DNA from: Cheiracanthium punctorium
Taxonomy: Eukaryota > Arthropoda > Arachnida > Araneae > Cheiracanthiidae
Length of the DNA stretch: 64,000 nt
Direction of reading: 5' to 3'
Assembly: GCA_038373885.1 (NCBI GenBank)
Contig: JAWZYV010012528.1
Coordinates: 124,001-188,000, forward strand
The translations under genes were made by a program, and so were the position numbers. Below, piece after piece: positions 37,596 to 50,463 of the stretch. Each line of letters begins with the position of its first letter. The stretch's first letter is position 1. The notes beneath the pieces are model-generated. The model ran no database searches, was not told where the DNA came from, and saw only the letters and a list, made by a program, of their open reading frames with translations.

Positions 37596-39950
37596 TTTCA
37601 CCAGGATTAAGGATTTTTGATTTTTAATGGTCATGTGGGAAATAATAAATTATTGGTGCTACATCTGAGCAAAAACCTACAGCTCCTTAATACAACAACT
37701 GACGTGCCCTTTTAGTTGTTCATATTTGGTTCGTATTCAATAAATCACTGAATGTCATGCAATTGTGTCGAGAACACATATATTTGATTTTACAAATATT
37801 TCTACAACCATACGAGAATATACTGACAAAGATTGAATTATTTCAATATTTTTACATGGAAAGTGAAAGCTATTAATATTTTATGACAAATGCTCTTTTA
37901 TTTTAATTTTAGAGTTTCATTTGATTAACCAGAATGCACTACGTGGATACTTACATAGAATTTGTATTATTTCAAATATATTTCACCCATCGCATATATA
38001 CGTAAATGTTATGCCTTATAAGTTAAATACTTACTGATTATACGTGATTTTTCTGGTCGGTGTCACCACAAACAGCCACAAAAAAACACCCAAAAAAATG
38101 AGAAAATCGGCTTTATTGCTGGTTGAAAAATTACAAATAAAAAAAACCTTGTAATGTTATTCGAAATAGTAGCTTCCAAATGACTTTAGTTTCTTTCAGA
38201 TATCTATCATACTTCCGAACAAAAACGATTTAGAAGTTGGCGGCTGCAACTTCGACACCAATGTCAAGAAAGATACAATGGTGCAGATTTCATATGGAAA
38301 CTTTGTGAAACTACTAATAGGGAAACACAGCGTTTTATAAGAGACTTTTAGCTCTCTCTCTTCTACCTGCGCGGAAGTTGAATTTTTTGCAGCTGAAGAA
38401 GGGTGCACACCTTGTATTGCCTGAAACCTACGCCCTGTACAATTTTGTATGTCTGCGTGGGGTAGATACGGAGTTCCTTATTTTAACTTTGACATTTAAA
38501 CCTGATTAAAAAAATTATCCTTTACTTATTTATTTTTAAAACATCCCTAAATAATTGAAATTCATAATAATATAACAAAAATAGGCATTTGAGGATTTCT
38601 CTATCAAATTTGTAAAATTTGAAAACAGAATTAGTGTACTTTATAATTATGAATCGCACTGTAACAATAAAAATCCTTTACGGTTACGGTTGTCGGTTTT
38701 ACTACCAATGAAAAAAAAAAGCATCTGAAATTGTATTTTTAAAAAATTGCATTCCTACTTAATTAAAAAAAAACACTTTTGGTCATATGTACGGTTTGAA
38801 TATTCAGAAAAAATATTTTAGAAAGTAGACAGATGAAAATCTTTGTGGGAACTATGCCAGGCATTGCATTCCACCATCCATGCTGGTGATAAATTTTTAT
38901 ACCGAGTTTTATTTCCAAAGCATTTGTAATTATATTTTGTATCTTTGGATTTTTCGGATGAGGAAAGAACTAGGAATGCGTCACAACTTGATTAGATTGG
39001 GGATGAACAAGGGAAAAAAAATGCATTTTTTGTGGAGGATGAAAAATATTCGATACTTTTCTTTTGCTTTTTATATCATGAATTTGCGAGAAAGAAGGAT
39101 TTATTCTGCCAAAAAGTATCAGCTTTTCGTGCAAAACATATATGTTTTTTTTTTTATGCAGGGAAGAAGAAGTTTTGCTTTTCATGAAATAAATGTTTGC
39201 GAAGTCAATCGACATATTGTTGAAACGAAACAAATATTTTATTTCAAAAAAGTTTCGATTGCTAGAAAAATGTGCTATTGCAAAAAATTCAATTTTTAAA
39301 AATTTAGATGCTATAGATAAAATGTGCATACTTAATCCAACATTTTGTATAGGAACCCCTGTCCATTGTTCATTTCGTAAAAAAGTAATTCTTATCTTTT
39401 GAATAATTGTTATATTATACAAACTTATTCAATAACAGATTGGTAATCAGTAAGTCTTCTTTTACATTAAAATTTCATCACAGCATAAGCAAATATTAAA
39501 ACTTATACTGCAAGTAATATGTATGTTTTGGGCAATTATACATGTGTTGCAGATAACTCTGCTAGTTTCTGAGTTCGTCTTTCTAAAGTCCAGTAGGTTT
39601 AGAAAGTTCTAGAAAAGAGTCCACTTGTCAGGATGGAAAACGAACTTTATTGCTTCTAGAACTTCGTCGAACAATCAGCTGTACAAAACTCACAAGCACA
39701 ATCAACCAGTAATGTGATTTTAACAGTCCGCTTTGTACAGAAGCTTTCACAAATGCTGTATTTCTCACGCTAAATAAAACATTTCCACAGGCAAAAATTC
39801 AATGGAAATATACGAGGGATATCGCATACAGTCCCTCAAAACTCAGCAATGAAGAATGTACACGCAACATTTAAAAACAAAGCTTTTTAAACAAGAGAAA
39901 AACCGCTTCTATACCGTCAATAACCAAGCCTTAAGCTTTCACGGACATCT
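37596..39950. other. AT-rich spacer
   Basis: Overlapping open stretches on both strands at 38880-39422 come from low-complexity AT-rich sequence and have no recognised domain. The minus stretch at 38196-38408 is also unrecognised. Confidence 0.45.
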
Positions 39951-42649
39951 CCCAGGTAGCACAGAACGGTTTTTAAACGTTGCAGTTTGGTTGCAATGGT
40001 TGCTTATTCGTTATTTTGCAGATATTCCTATTTCTGACGTAGCAGAAACGTTGCTTTTTCGTTTCAAAGGTTGTATATTGGTTATGTTGCAAATATGCCA
40101 AACATGTGACGTGGCAGAAACGTTGAGTTTTGGGATTCATTTTACCCTGCTCTTTTTGTTGCGAAAATTTCGTTTTTAAAACCAATTTGCAACCGTTTCA
40201 TATTAGTCCATTTTTCCATGTTTAGGACGTTTCGAAAACGTTGCATAATGGTTGCATTTTGGGATATTTAAGAGTAGCATGCGAACTCCATGTTACCTAC
40301 TGCAAGGTCAAGTCACTATCCAGCTCAGTCGCTTATCGCTAGTCCGCCATTATAAAACGGTGTGCTGTTCTACTACCTCAAATGTCGATAGAAAAGTAAG
40401 TAAATGATAATATTATTGTAATGATTGTATTTCTGCTAACTATATGTGTTTACTTGAAGAAAGATACGCGTAATGGATAATCTTTATTCATGAAGGCTAT
40501 CTTTAAAATAGTTTCCCGTATATTCTTATGCATATTACTTGTCAGAATGCCGTGTTGAGCAAGGCGAAGTATATTTTTCAGCTCGTCGTTGTGTCACGTA
40601 TTTAGCCTGTATCTAAGAAAGGTAAAACAAGCTTTTAAAATAAACAAGGCTCTCAATCGCTATTTCTTACATCAGCCTTAGAATTTTTTTAGGGAATGTT
40701 CGACCATAGCTCTCAAAGTCCGAGCGGTTTGTTCTGTATTATCTGTTGGCCGATAATCATACAGTGTTTTCAAACGCTGTGCAACTTGTTCTATACTATC
40801 TGCGGCCAAACGTTTTCTCCTTCTGGGAGGCGTTACCAACGATGCCTCTTTCACGTTTAATTATTCATTCAAGAATGTTATTATTGCTACGTTGCTTACA
40901 TGAATTTAATAAACGGAGTAAGATAAATCACTTTTAGAGACACTTATCAACAGAATAACGCAAAGCGCATGAAGAAATGTAGTGATCGTCTGCTGCTATT
41001 AACATCTGGAAATATGAGAATGTGTTCCAGAGTTTTTATGCTGATTCCAGTGCACTGTTTTTTTAAATACAATAATAATGCCTGTTAATCGGAACCGTTT
41101 TGGAACGGAAGGAATGAAATCCTCTGAAGTTTTAACATCTGTCATTTTGAATCGTTGTTATGAAAACCTTTGAAATAATTAGCAACACTGTTTTAATTGT
41201 TTTCGCTTTCATATTGCACGTATCTTGATCTGGTTACTGCTTTGTTGCGATAACATAATGGTATTTTATTATGTAGTTGGGATTTTTAAATTCATTATGT
41301 GGTAAATTTATAAATCGTAGAAAACATTTTATAAACATTTCTTAATATCCTCAACGATCTGTGTTCCTTTCATATTTAAACAACAAATATAAAAAATGCT
41401 AAACGCATCGATTATAAAACTTTCTAACACAACGTAGCCTTTTTTGCGATGATCGTCAAACTTGGCAGCATTTCCCGAGTAACCTTAAGAAAGCCGTTTA
41501 TTTAATTTTATGATACCTCGTAAAAAGGTTATAAGATATTTCCAATTTTATAATGAAGAGTAAGCTCTCATAGACGCCCATTGTGTCCAACCAGCTACAA
41601 ACTTTGTTTACTCTCAAATTTTATTGTATAAGATCACTCACACAATATTTCATGTTGGAAATCATACTTAATGCTTGTTTTCCCCGTTAACAATAGTGTT
41701 CAGTAAAGTTTTCTCAGTTCGATCAATGTCGTAATTAATTTCGCTGTTATTGATGAAGCAATAATTCAACAACTTAGAAACTATTTTGTAAAGTCTTATT
41801 AATCTAAATTGATACCCGAGTTCAAAGACAGTATTATGTTGTTGAGGAGTAGTATAATACTGAGTATGAATTTTAAATTTAAAGAGCAAAAAGTAAAAAT
41901 TTTCTTATTTATACAGTCCGTGGTGTTTCAGAAAAGTTTATTATCCTTGATATTTGGAGATGGGATATAAAAGATAAAAGATTGGGAGAGGGGGTCTGGA
42001 CCCCTTTAGTTTCCACGCAAACGCTAATCACAGACAATTACTCACATTATGAATACATCGCTCAAAATAGCATACGGTAAAAAAATTTAATTCTGTATAA
42101 CATTTGGACACTTCATATTAACTTTTACAAGATTATATTAATTTTGCAAATTTTATAATTTAGTCTTAACACACACCACTTACTCTTTTAAAGAATTTAA
42201 AAATTTTTAGTGCTATTGAACATTTTCACTAGATAATTATTGTAAAATTTACTGAAAATCAAATTTTATTGGAAGAATGAACTCCACCTCCCATTAGCAG
42301 AAGCCCTTCCCTGAGAAAGTTACAGCTACGCCAATGTGTGTTGACTAGAGTATTTATTGTCTTAACCAGGTTCTCATATGAGAGGTATATATCACAGGCG
42401 CTGCTACGTTCTTGTTACTAATTTTAATTCAAAATATGAGCTTCTGTTTTGCATTTCAGAAAACTGCGTCGCTATTCGGCCTGTCAAAAAAAGGGAAACT
42501 GAAGAACTTCCGTGTACTAATTCTCTTAAGATAACCGTAAATACATGTCTTTCCAGATCTGGCAATTTATGTGGCTATGGAATACGGAATTTACCCAATA
42601 CGAATATTCCAGCTGTGGAATTAAGATGGTGTGTTGTGTATAATAAAGC

Positions 42650-42840
42650 AAACCTGCACGAGGGGTATCTGCCTAAGATGAGGGTTCTAACGCTTATTTA
42701 CATTACCGACCATTAGAAAACTGACCAAAACTTCTGGCCAATTAGATCGACAGCCGTGCGATTAGGCCCGAACACAGGACTTTCACACTTCCGCCATCTA
42801 CCATTTTGAGTGCCTTATCCACTCAGCCATGGTAGGGCGT
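42650..42840 (-). mobile_element. tRNA-derived SINE, 5' complete, tail shortened
   Basis: Read on the minus strand, it starts CGCCCTACCATGGCTGAGTG with A box TGGCTGAGTGG and has B box GTGTTCGGGCCTAA (about 42763-42776). The body reads GTCGATCTAATTGGCCAGAA, GTTTTGGTCAGTTTTC and CGTTAGAACCCTCATCTTAG, and ends GCAGATACCCCTCGTG near 42655. It matches the family at 24509-24748 with an internal deletion of about 35 bp. Confidence 0.8.
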
Positions 42841-43670
42841 GGAATTAAGAAGTTTAGATTATAGTTTGAAACATGTGCAGGACCCTCTACCCCAATGTGT
42901 TGAAAAATAATTTCTTCTTGTTTTATGCAGGCGTGATATGAAGTAGTCTAGGAAGATGTATTGGCATAACGAAGGTTATTTGTGCCCATTATAGTCCTTC
43001 AGTTTACCTCCCTATTCCTTCTAAGTCTAGGAGTCCCGCTCCCCTCCATTTCTGTCCTTTAATTTATTCCCCTATTCTTTTTAAGTTTAGATATCCTGCC
43101 AGCCCCATCTTTGTTTTTAGTTTGCTGCCTGAGATAGTCTGCCCCTTTGCCTCACTCTTGCTACGTCACTGGGATGATGATGGCTAACCCCATAATTGCG
43201 TTTATTGTGATGAAAACATGTTAAATTGCTTTCGGAATTTAAAGAACAAAGATCGTTTAACTAGGGGCAAGAAACATGAAAATTTTCATAACTAAAAGAA
43301 TAAATGTCAATTGTATTAACAATAAATAATAGGAAAGGGCTGTGAAAAGCAGTCACCCCCCCCCCGAAAAAACTTATCTATAATTCTAATTATTGCTTTC
43401 GTATTTCTTTCAGGTTTTATGGCTAAAAGTTGAAAATTTGGAGATGCCGATGAAAAGTTATGAAAGAAGGCATGGAATGCATTCTAAATTTTGACTTAGT
43501 ACCACCCAAATGTGAAACAAACAGAAAAACATTGCTTGAATATATGTTCCAATAAAAATATTTCAAGGTTTCTTTTTGTATGGAAGTTACTTATTACAGA
43601 AAAAAATATAGTAAGGAGTTAACATTAGCAGTTGATTGCAATCACTAATATTATTGCTGATATTTTTTCT

Positions 43671-43865
43671 TTTCATTTATTTTTTTTGGATAACTGATTT
43701 TTATAATTTAAAATAGCATTACTTATTTTAAAGATTCAGATGACTATAAGATGATCATAACATATATTTTATCTTTTCATTTTTTTGGATAACCGATTTT
43801 TATAATTTAAAATAGCATTACTTGTTTTAAAGATTCAGATGATCATAACATGTGTGTTAAGTGAA
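43671..43865. repeat. 99-bp tandem duplication, diverged
   Basis: GGATAACTGATTTTTATAAT at 43688 and GGATAACCGATTTTTATAAT at 43787 start two head-to-tail units. Each continues TTAAAATAGCATTACTT.TTT and AAGATTCAGATGA. The period is 99 bp, and units differ by a few substitutions and a short indel. Confidence 0.85.
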
Positions 43866-44467
43866 CATTAAGTGATTATAGATGGCAAAGCATGCTGATT
43901 GCAAAGTGAAATTGTACAAAAGTTGGGATATATACCAGGCTTCACGGTATCTGAAAGAATATAGCATGTATGGGATCCTTTAATAAGTCGCGGGCTAAAC
44001 TTAAGGATGTTAGCGAAGTCGCGGGCAGTATAATTGGGATTTATATGGGATTTTGATTGGTTTATATGGGTTTTGATATGTTCTAAGGCCGGATGAAAAG
44101 CCGTGGCGGGCCACATCCGGCCCGCGGCCGGAGGTTGTACATATGTGCAATATGGAGTAAAAATTTTATAAATTCCTGTGCATTTGTATAAACAGGTGTT
44201 GAAATAATGCAGCCTCTGTCGAAAATATGTTAATAGAGACTATGGAGAACTGAATACTACAGATTCTAATTGACACAAATATATCTATAAAAAGTATGAA
44301 TATTCAATTGTTAATTCTAATTCTTTTTTAGATATTTCTATGATTAAGTTTCATAATAGTAAATTCAAACCATTCTAAAAAGATGTTCTCAACATTTAAC
44401 TCACATTAATAAGTCAGTATTTCCAGTCTAAAAATCATTGTGAATATACTTTATAAGTATACCACTT

Positions 44468-44888
44468 TTCAGCGCATTAGATAGGTTTCAATAACAAAAA
44501 GAAATCGGTCATGCTTTCATATTTGTAATTATTTTACTAAATTTTAGGTATTATGCGTAAACAGTTTTATTGTGAAATTTCTAACAAATCATGAAAGATT
44601 TTTTAAAAAATTAAGTCGTCTAATAAATTAAAATTTTCAGAAAAACCTTTTCTTAATCAAAACTTTCCTTTTCTTAAAAAAGTTTTGATTAAGAAGAAAT
44701 GTTTCTGAAAATTCTAATTTGTTGTGGCGACTTAAGTTTATGAAAAAACGTTCATGATTCGTTAGAAATTTTCAAAATAACTTTTTAGGCATACTCTCTA
44801 AAACGTGGTGAAATAATTGTAAATCTGAAAGCATCATCGATTTCTTTTCGTTATTGCAACCTATCTAAAGCGTTGAAAAATGGTGGCG
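44468..44888. repeat. Long imperfect hairpin, ~205-bp arms
   Basis: The left arm (44468-44672; TTTCAGCGCATTAGATAGGT ... TTCTTAATCAAAACTTT) is inverted in the right arm (about 44680-44888; AAAGTTTTGATTAAGAAGAA ... ACCTATCTAAAGCGTTGAAA). The loop is under 15 nt. Matching is roughly 80 percent with few gaps. The right arm runs straight into the AACGTT-rich right end of the large element, so the hairpin may be an internal fold-back of that element's subterminal sequence. Confidence 0.8.
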
Positions 44889-45265
44889 AATTGTCGTTGT
44901 TTAAACGCATTTAAATCGTTGAAAAATGGTCGATAAATAGGCGTACTATGATTTCTGCATCGGTTTAAAAATGGTGGGAAATGGTTGCTATACAGGCACA
45001 CTATCGTTTCTGCAACGGCTCTAAAACGCCACTTAGTACGTCCGTTTTAACGATTTTAAAACGTTTGAAAATAGTGGCAAAATAGGTACATTATCTTCTT
45101 TTTTTCGTTTCGGCAAACGTTTATAAAACGTGGGAAAGAATGGGTGTTAAATCGGTGGAAAGCGATGACACATTTGCGAATTTATTGCGTTACAGCTTGA
45201 CGTTTTTGCAACGGAAAGCGATTCTGTGTTAGCAACGTTTTAAAAACGGAAGTGTGCTACTTGGG

Positions 45266-47183
45266 CTGCTCTTGGCACAAGCAGATGCAAGACCGACTGA
45301 ACTGGGCAACCAGCTGCTTTTATATAGGTAACGACGAACACCGTAGAAGGTTCCAAAGAGAACCATCCTCGGAATGTACTAAAACAGACTCGATTATGAT
45401 TGAGTAAAAGCAGACTGCTATTAGACTATTATGCATGTTAATGCAGAAAAACTAACTTTGCAAGCCCCATTGGAAAAAACGCGCCAAATGACTAAAATGT
45501 TGCCAAGCTTAGCGAGTTTTGGCGAAATATCGCCATATTTGGCCAAAAAATAAGTCCCCAAAAGTGAAGTTACCGAAGGCCTAGGACCAATATTACTCGA
45601 GATTTCTAGAAAATTCTATACAAACCAATAGGAAAACCCAAAACTCCGTATATCGCATTCTAGTTGACCGATTTTGATGCAACAAAAAGCAAAATTTAAC
45701 TACTTTAAACAACGAACTACTTTACACGAAAGAAAATTTAACTACTTGACGCGTGACTTGTACGAATTTGAAACTATTTTAAACCCCAGAACAGCGGGTT
45801 ACTTCAAAAATTCTTAACACGTAAATATTAAAAAAGCAATAACTACACCACTAATTAATCGATTAAATTTTGATAGTAAAATAAGTTTTTTTCATGTAGT
45901 TTAAAAAGATAGAGTGAAAAGCATTTAATTGAAAGTTGATGATTTTCTATATTTTTAATCTCTTCCCCTGTATTTTAAACTGATTTTAAAAATTCAATAT
46001 ATTTCAAAATTAATTATGCCTCATGCCATTGTTATATTGAGAGTTTAAAATCTTGATCACTTTATACTACTCTTGATTAATGGCAATTACAGTCTGTTTC
46101 AAAATCATAAGTCAGAATTTTACAACTTTTATACAGAAACATAATTCCGGCGAATTTTTGAAAAATGAATAAAATGCAGCGATTTCTCAGTGTTGCTTTC
46201 ACTCTGTAAATAAAAATGCAGTGAATAGCTATTTTATATTTAAAAAATTCCAAATGTAAGCTTACTTGTTCTAAAAATGCAGGCAAATTTTATTTAACTT
46301 TGGACGTTAGATGTTCCGAAAGTACCTGTGAAGGTTAAATGAAAATAGAAAAAATGCAGAAATTCATTACTGAATCAAAATGAAGGACTGCAAATGAAAC
46401 ATCTTAGATTTTTACAGATTCTAACACTGCTGTAATGAACGTAGAAAATATTTAATCTTAAAATCAGTTATCAGCTGCCAATAGAATACTTTGTAAATTT
46501 GGAATGTAAAACTTCCAGTCCAGAGGTAAAAAAGCAGGACTATGTAAACATCATAAAGAAGCACGTCTGAAGAAGTCAGAGAATGCCATGGCATGGAACT
46601 CTTTATTGAAAAATACTTTATCGAGATGAAGAAAAGTATTAACTTTAATGTTCTGTTGTGAATAATTATTACTAGCATAATTTATGGTTAGAATCTCGTG
46701 ATGTCATCAGTAGGCAAATGGGAGGCGATTTTGTTATAGCATGCGAAACTATTTCATATGAAAGAAAGTGCAATCTAAAGTAAGTTCATGGGGAAAAGAA
46801 ATCGCATAGTTACCAAGGAAGGTTATACAAAAGTCTGATATATTTCGATTAACTTTTAGATCGGTCTATATAGAAGCTCCAAGGCAGTGCTGAAGGTCAT
46901 GCATTTAAATACACAAAATTGGTTTAAACTAGTCAATATTAATGTTTTAGCATGGTGCAGCCTTAATCCCTCTTTTAGTCCTAAAGAAAATTTGGGTTCA
47001 CTTATAAAAGAGCATGAAACAGTCGGATTTTGATTTTGATTAAAAATTTTACGAAATTAATGCCAAATCGGCCATTTCAAGTTATTAAAATAGTTGGAGC
47101 TATATTTTACTAAAATTGTCAAATCGTTCTTTTCCCACAAGTTTTCTTACAATCCTGTTGTTGTTTTTGTGCAAAGGGACGCC
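45266..47183. other. AT-rich spacer with GC-richer start
   Basis: The first 350 bp are less AT-rich. The stretch 45475-45550 (GGAAAAAACGCGCCAAATGA, GCGAAATATCGCCATATTTG) looks like repeat-derived sequence. Further right I see only AT-rich DNA with unrecognised short open stretches. Confidence 0.4.
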
Positions 47184-47573
47184 TCAGATCACTCCGAAGC
47201 TGTCGAAGACAGCCTCGGCGACCTCCACAGCTTTGTCCGAAAAAATCAAATCGTTCGGATCTTTCAGGCCGATCTGTAGAAGCCTGACCTGAATTGCAGG
47301 GCAGCTGAAGATGTGTTGAGGAGACAGTTGAAAATGAGGAAAGTTTGGGCAGGGATTTGAGTAACTTCTTTGTCCGTCAGTCGAGATTCTCATTCCCTTA
47401 ATATACTTTCTTCGTAGCCTGGTTATTATCGTTGGTATTGTACGATTGCAATCCAGAGCTGGAATAGAGTTTTTAAAATTATTGTTGATAAGCCTGCGGC
47501 CGGCCACAGCATTGGCGTCGATTAAAGTTCTTACAATGTTAAAACAGGCAATTATCCTACATTTTACTGTCAT
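47184..47573 (-). pseudogene. Possible LINE C-terminal fragment
   Basis: The open minus-strand stretch of 129 codons contains TRLRRKYIKGMRISTDGQRS, CPNFPHFQLSPQHIFSCPAI and GLKDPNDLIFSDKAVEVAEA. Many arthropod non-LTR retrotransposons end with a Cys/His cluster of the type C..C......SP.HI..CP.I, followed by such a tail. The Cys-Pro...His...Cys-Pro spacing fits this pattern, although the second Cys of the first pair seems replaced (CPNF). No reverse transcriptase or endonuclease domain lies nearby. The base composition is GC-richer than its surroundings, which also suggests inserted DNA. Confidence 0.45.
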
Positions 47574-49763
47574 ATTTTTCTAAATGAATTTCTTACGTAT
47601 GAATTAAATTGCAAAACATTAGTAAAATTTTATGTACTATAAAATAATTTTAAGCTTTTTCAGCGTTATCGAACTTCCATTGAACTTATTTAACCAAAGA
47701 ACTTTATACAAATTCTTAGGTTAGAAGCAAAATAGCAAAACATGTGCCAAAACAGTTTTTATCATTGGTTATGTTGGGTTTTCTGTAAGAAAGCATTTAT
47801 TAGAATAAAAATAATTCACGCCGTGCACTGTCGCAAGTAATATATTTTTTCTGTTATAGTAGCCCCGGTATATCGCTCCTCGATGTATCGTGCATTGGGA
47901 TACATCGCACTTTTTCTATGTCCCCTGAATTTTTTTCTGCTTATTACTATTTTGTATCGAAAATTATACCAAGAAATATTCAGAAATCTTTGGTGTCTAT
48001 AAGGTAAAATGTGTGTGTGTTGTTTTAAAACGAACATTTGTTTAACTCTAATAAGAACACTAAATTAAGAATGAAAAAAAAATGTAAAAGTAACTTTTTC
48101 TTAAAGAGTAAGGCTAAAGAATTGATTAATTTCAAATTGATTTCGCAAACGATTGTTTTAAGGAGGAATGATAACACGTTACACTTACATGGAAGTAATT
48201 CTTAATGCTGACTACAATGTAAAATTCATTAAAAAAAGTCTTAAATGCTTTTAATAATTTATATTATTTAATAGAAAAATAATTCTAGATAAGTTGTATA
48301 CATTAATGAATTATATTATTTAATCAATTGTGCATAAAAACACAATAATACGCATAATTTGTTTTGCTAGCCGCAAGTTGTTCATGACAGGAAAAAATCA
48401 AAAAGTAGAATTCATTAAGCGTGCAAGCTTATTATAATTTAGGAGAATGCACAAAAAAATCATAATAAATTTAACTTCGAAATAAATGTAAAATAATGTA
48501 TTAGACGCATAATTTGGCAAAAACAAATAAATGTAGATTCGTGACTAACCATACTTTTTACTCTAGAATGGCAGAAATATATTTCTTTTAACTCCGAAGA
48601 CCTTGTGTATCTCGTGAATTATGTTCTGATATTTCTTTTCATCTGCAGAAGAAACATTTTCTCTCAGTAATATATTACAATTTATGGTATCAGTATCGAT
48701 TTAAAAATATTTTGTGCAGTGACACAAGATTTCTTAGGCTATATATTTCATTCATTATATGCATTTTGTTCATTATATGATGGCTGAGATTTAGTACATA
48801 CAATAAAATAATTTGAATAGGCTAAGAAAAAGCATATTTATTACTGCATGAAATACTGAAAATTAATTTCAGTGCCTGACATTTGTTTGAAACCATAAAA
48901 AATGTCAATTTTTTTTCGAGAGCATACAGTTTAAACTTTGGTGCAGCAGACTTTGGTGCTATTCCTTAGGTATTACCTCAGGAATTTTCTACTCAATAAA
49001 TCAGCGATAATTCCAATTAACTTATGGTAAGAATTGATGGATCATAGAAATTAAAAGAAAGGAACTCGCTCAACGTCAAATGGCAGTGTATTCAAATACA
49101 TTCCAAGATTTTATATAGATAAAAAAATGCCAACTTTAAAGCAAGACATAGGTATTGCATCAAATATGAGACAATCTATCAAGCTGATATAATTTTTAAC
49201 TTGAATAATAAATAATAAAGATAGCATAATAGACATTTTCTGTACTGCATAGGTTCAGAGTTCGTACTAGGGATTGTGGTTTGTAAACCTTCGGGATTTT
49301 TTTTATCATGTAAGAGTATTCAAACTAGGAAACTATTTCCTGGACTTTCCATCTGAGACACTTTCTTAGGTTAAATATAGTTGAGATCTCCGATGACTAA
49401 GTGTCGCATCCCCATTTAGAAGAATCCACTTACAGATCGCTAATCGACAACTGAATTTATAATGAACCGCAAGATGGCTCAGTTACAGAATTAATTTTGC
49501 CAAAAATGCGTGAGCTATGAAATGTGAACCAAAACCTTGCCGAGAACCAAAACAGAGTACTCTTTAGAAAGGCAAATTGATGAAATTTTGCAATTTTTTT
49601 TCCAGTACAGTTAAACGTACATTTCTTTTTCATAAATAATAAGGCTTTTGGGATTTCTACCAGAATTGAAAAAAAATAATTTACAGGAAACAATTAATAG
49701 ACACCATTAGAAAAAATAGGAAATCGAAACTTTCTAATTAAAAATAAGAACTTAAATTAAATT

Positions 49764-49801
<38 letters not shown>

Positions 49802-50229
49802 CCTTAGTTTCACTATATATGATAAGCGTAAAAATTTTAGCTTTAAAGTAAATAGCTTTACTCATTTTTCCTCCTGCTTACATAAATCTGTATTTCGCAA
49901 TATCATCTATAATCACTGCTCTAGAATCAAGTTTCTATGTTCTGATGATTTTAAAGTCTCCAATTTTAAATATAGAGATTTAAAATTGGAGATTTAAAAT
50001 TGTCATTTCTGTCAGCTAGACAATACAACTATCCCACTAAGTTCCTAAAATCTATTATATACAATTCTTGATAATGATGTGTCTAATGTCTTTGTTAATT
50101 TACTGGAGGTTGGGTGGGGTTTTGGTTTTAAGGTTGTAATTGGATGGTTGGGTTGGGCGGAAGAAGTTTTTCTCATTAAAAAAAAAGTAATATGTTTAAA
50201 AACAATTTGGATGTGTATATGCATGCATA
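47574..50229. other. AT-rich spacer with microsatellite and hairpin
   Basis: The stretch at 47856-47920 (AGTAGCCCCGGTATATCGCT, CCTCGATGTATCG) resembles the end of a pogo-type MITE, without a found partner. An (AT)n run lies at 49767-49799. At 49957-49971 TCTCCAATTTTAAAT is exactly inverted at 49978-49992 with a 6-nt loop. No coding similarity is seen. Confidence 0.5.
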
Positions 50230-50382
50230 TACACTGCTGGCCATCGTAAATGCAACACCCTGAAGGAAGCATGCAAATAATATGAAATTTACAACATGCA
50301 TTAGCTGAGGTGAGATATGCAAATGATTAGAATTTCAGCGCAGACGCACATCAAGCGCGCCTGTGGCGCCACCTCAAAGCGC

Positions 50383-50390
50383 TATTTAAG
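50383..50390 (+). promoter_or_regulatory. TATA-like box of the Tc1 transposase gene
   Basis: TATTTAAG lies about 80 bp upstream of the start codon at 50464, a plausible distance for a core promoter with a short leader. It is read only from position and composition. Confidence 0.4.
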
Positions 50391-50463
50391 GCTTGGAGAT
50401 TTCGACGGTTTCAAGTACAGCAATTGTGTTTTTCTTGCTTTTTTTTCAAAAAAACGATAAATT

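Larger units (their letters stand above)
39951..45265. mobile_element. Large foldback-type element, CCCAGGTAGCACA ends, AACGTT words
   Basis: The left end CCCAGGTAGCACAGAACGGT (39951) continues TTTTAAACGTTGCA. The right end, read inward from 45265, is CCCAAGTAGCACACTTCCGT followed by TTTTAAAACGTTGC. The left ~310 bp and right ~400 bp are filled with AAACGTTGC, GTTGCAGAAACG and similar words. If the two ends belong together, the element is 5.3 kb and contains a SINE (42650-42840), a 99-bp tandem duplication and a 210-bp-arm hairpin. Inside the left end is a promoter-like stretch with CAGCTCAGTC (40320) and an ATG followed by a GTAAGT splice-donor-like site (40383-40404). No transposase could be recognised between. 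No target duplication is visible. Confidence 0.6.

Noticed and set aside
38880..39422. 139- and 150-codon open frames on opposite strands
   Set aside because: Both overlap the same low-complexity AT-rich DNA, have no domain and show biased Phe/Ile/Lys composition expected by chance.
42378..42716. 112-codon plus-strand frame as a transposase exon of the 39951 element
   Set aside because: Its last quarter overlaps the SINE tail and the remainder shows no recognisable motif.
39951..45265. A target duplication for the CCCAGG element (CT on both sides)
   Set aside because: Two matching bases are too few to accept; flanks GACATCT and CTGCTCT do not otherwise agree.
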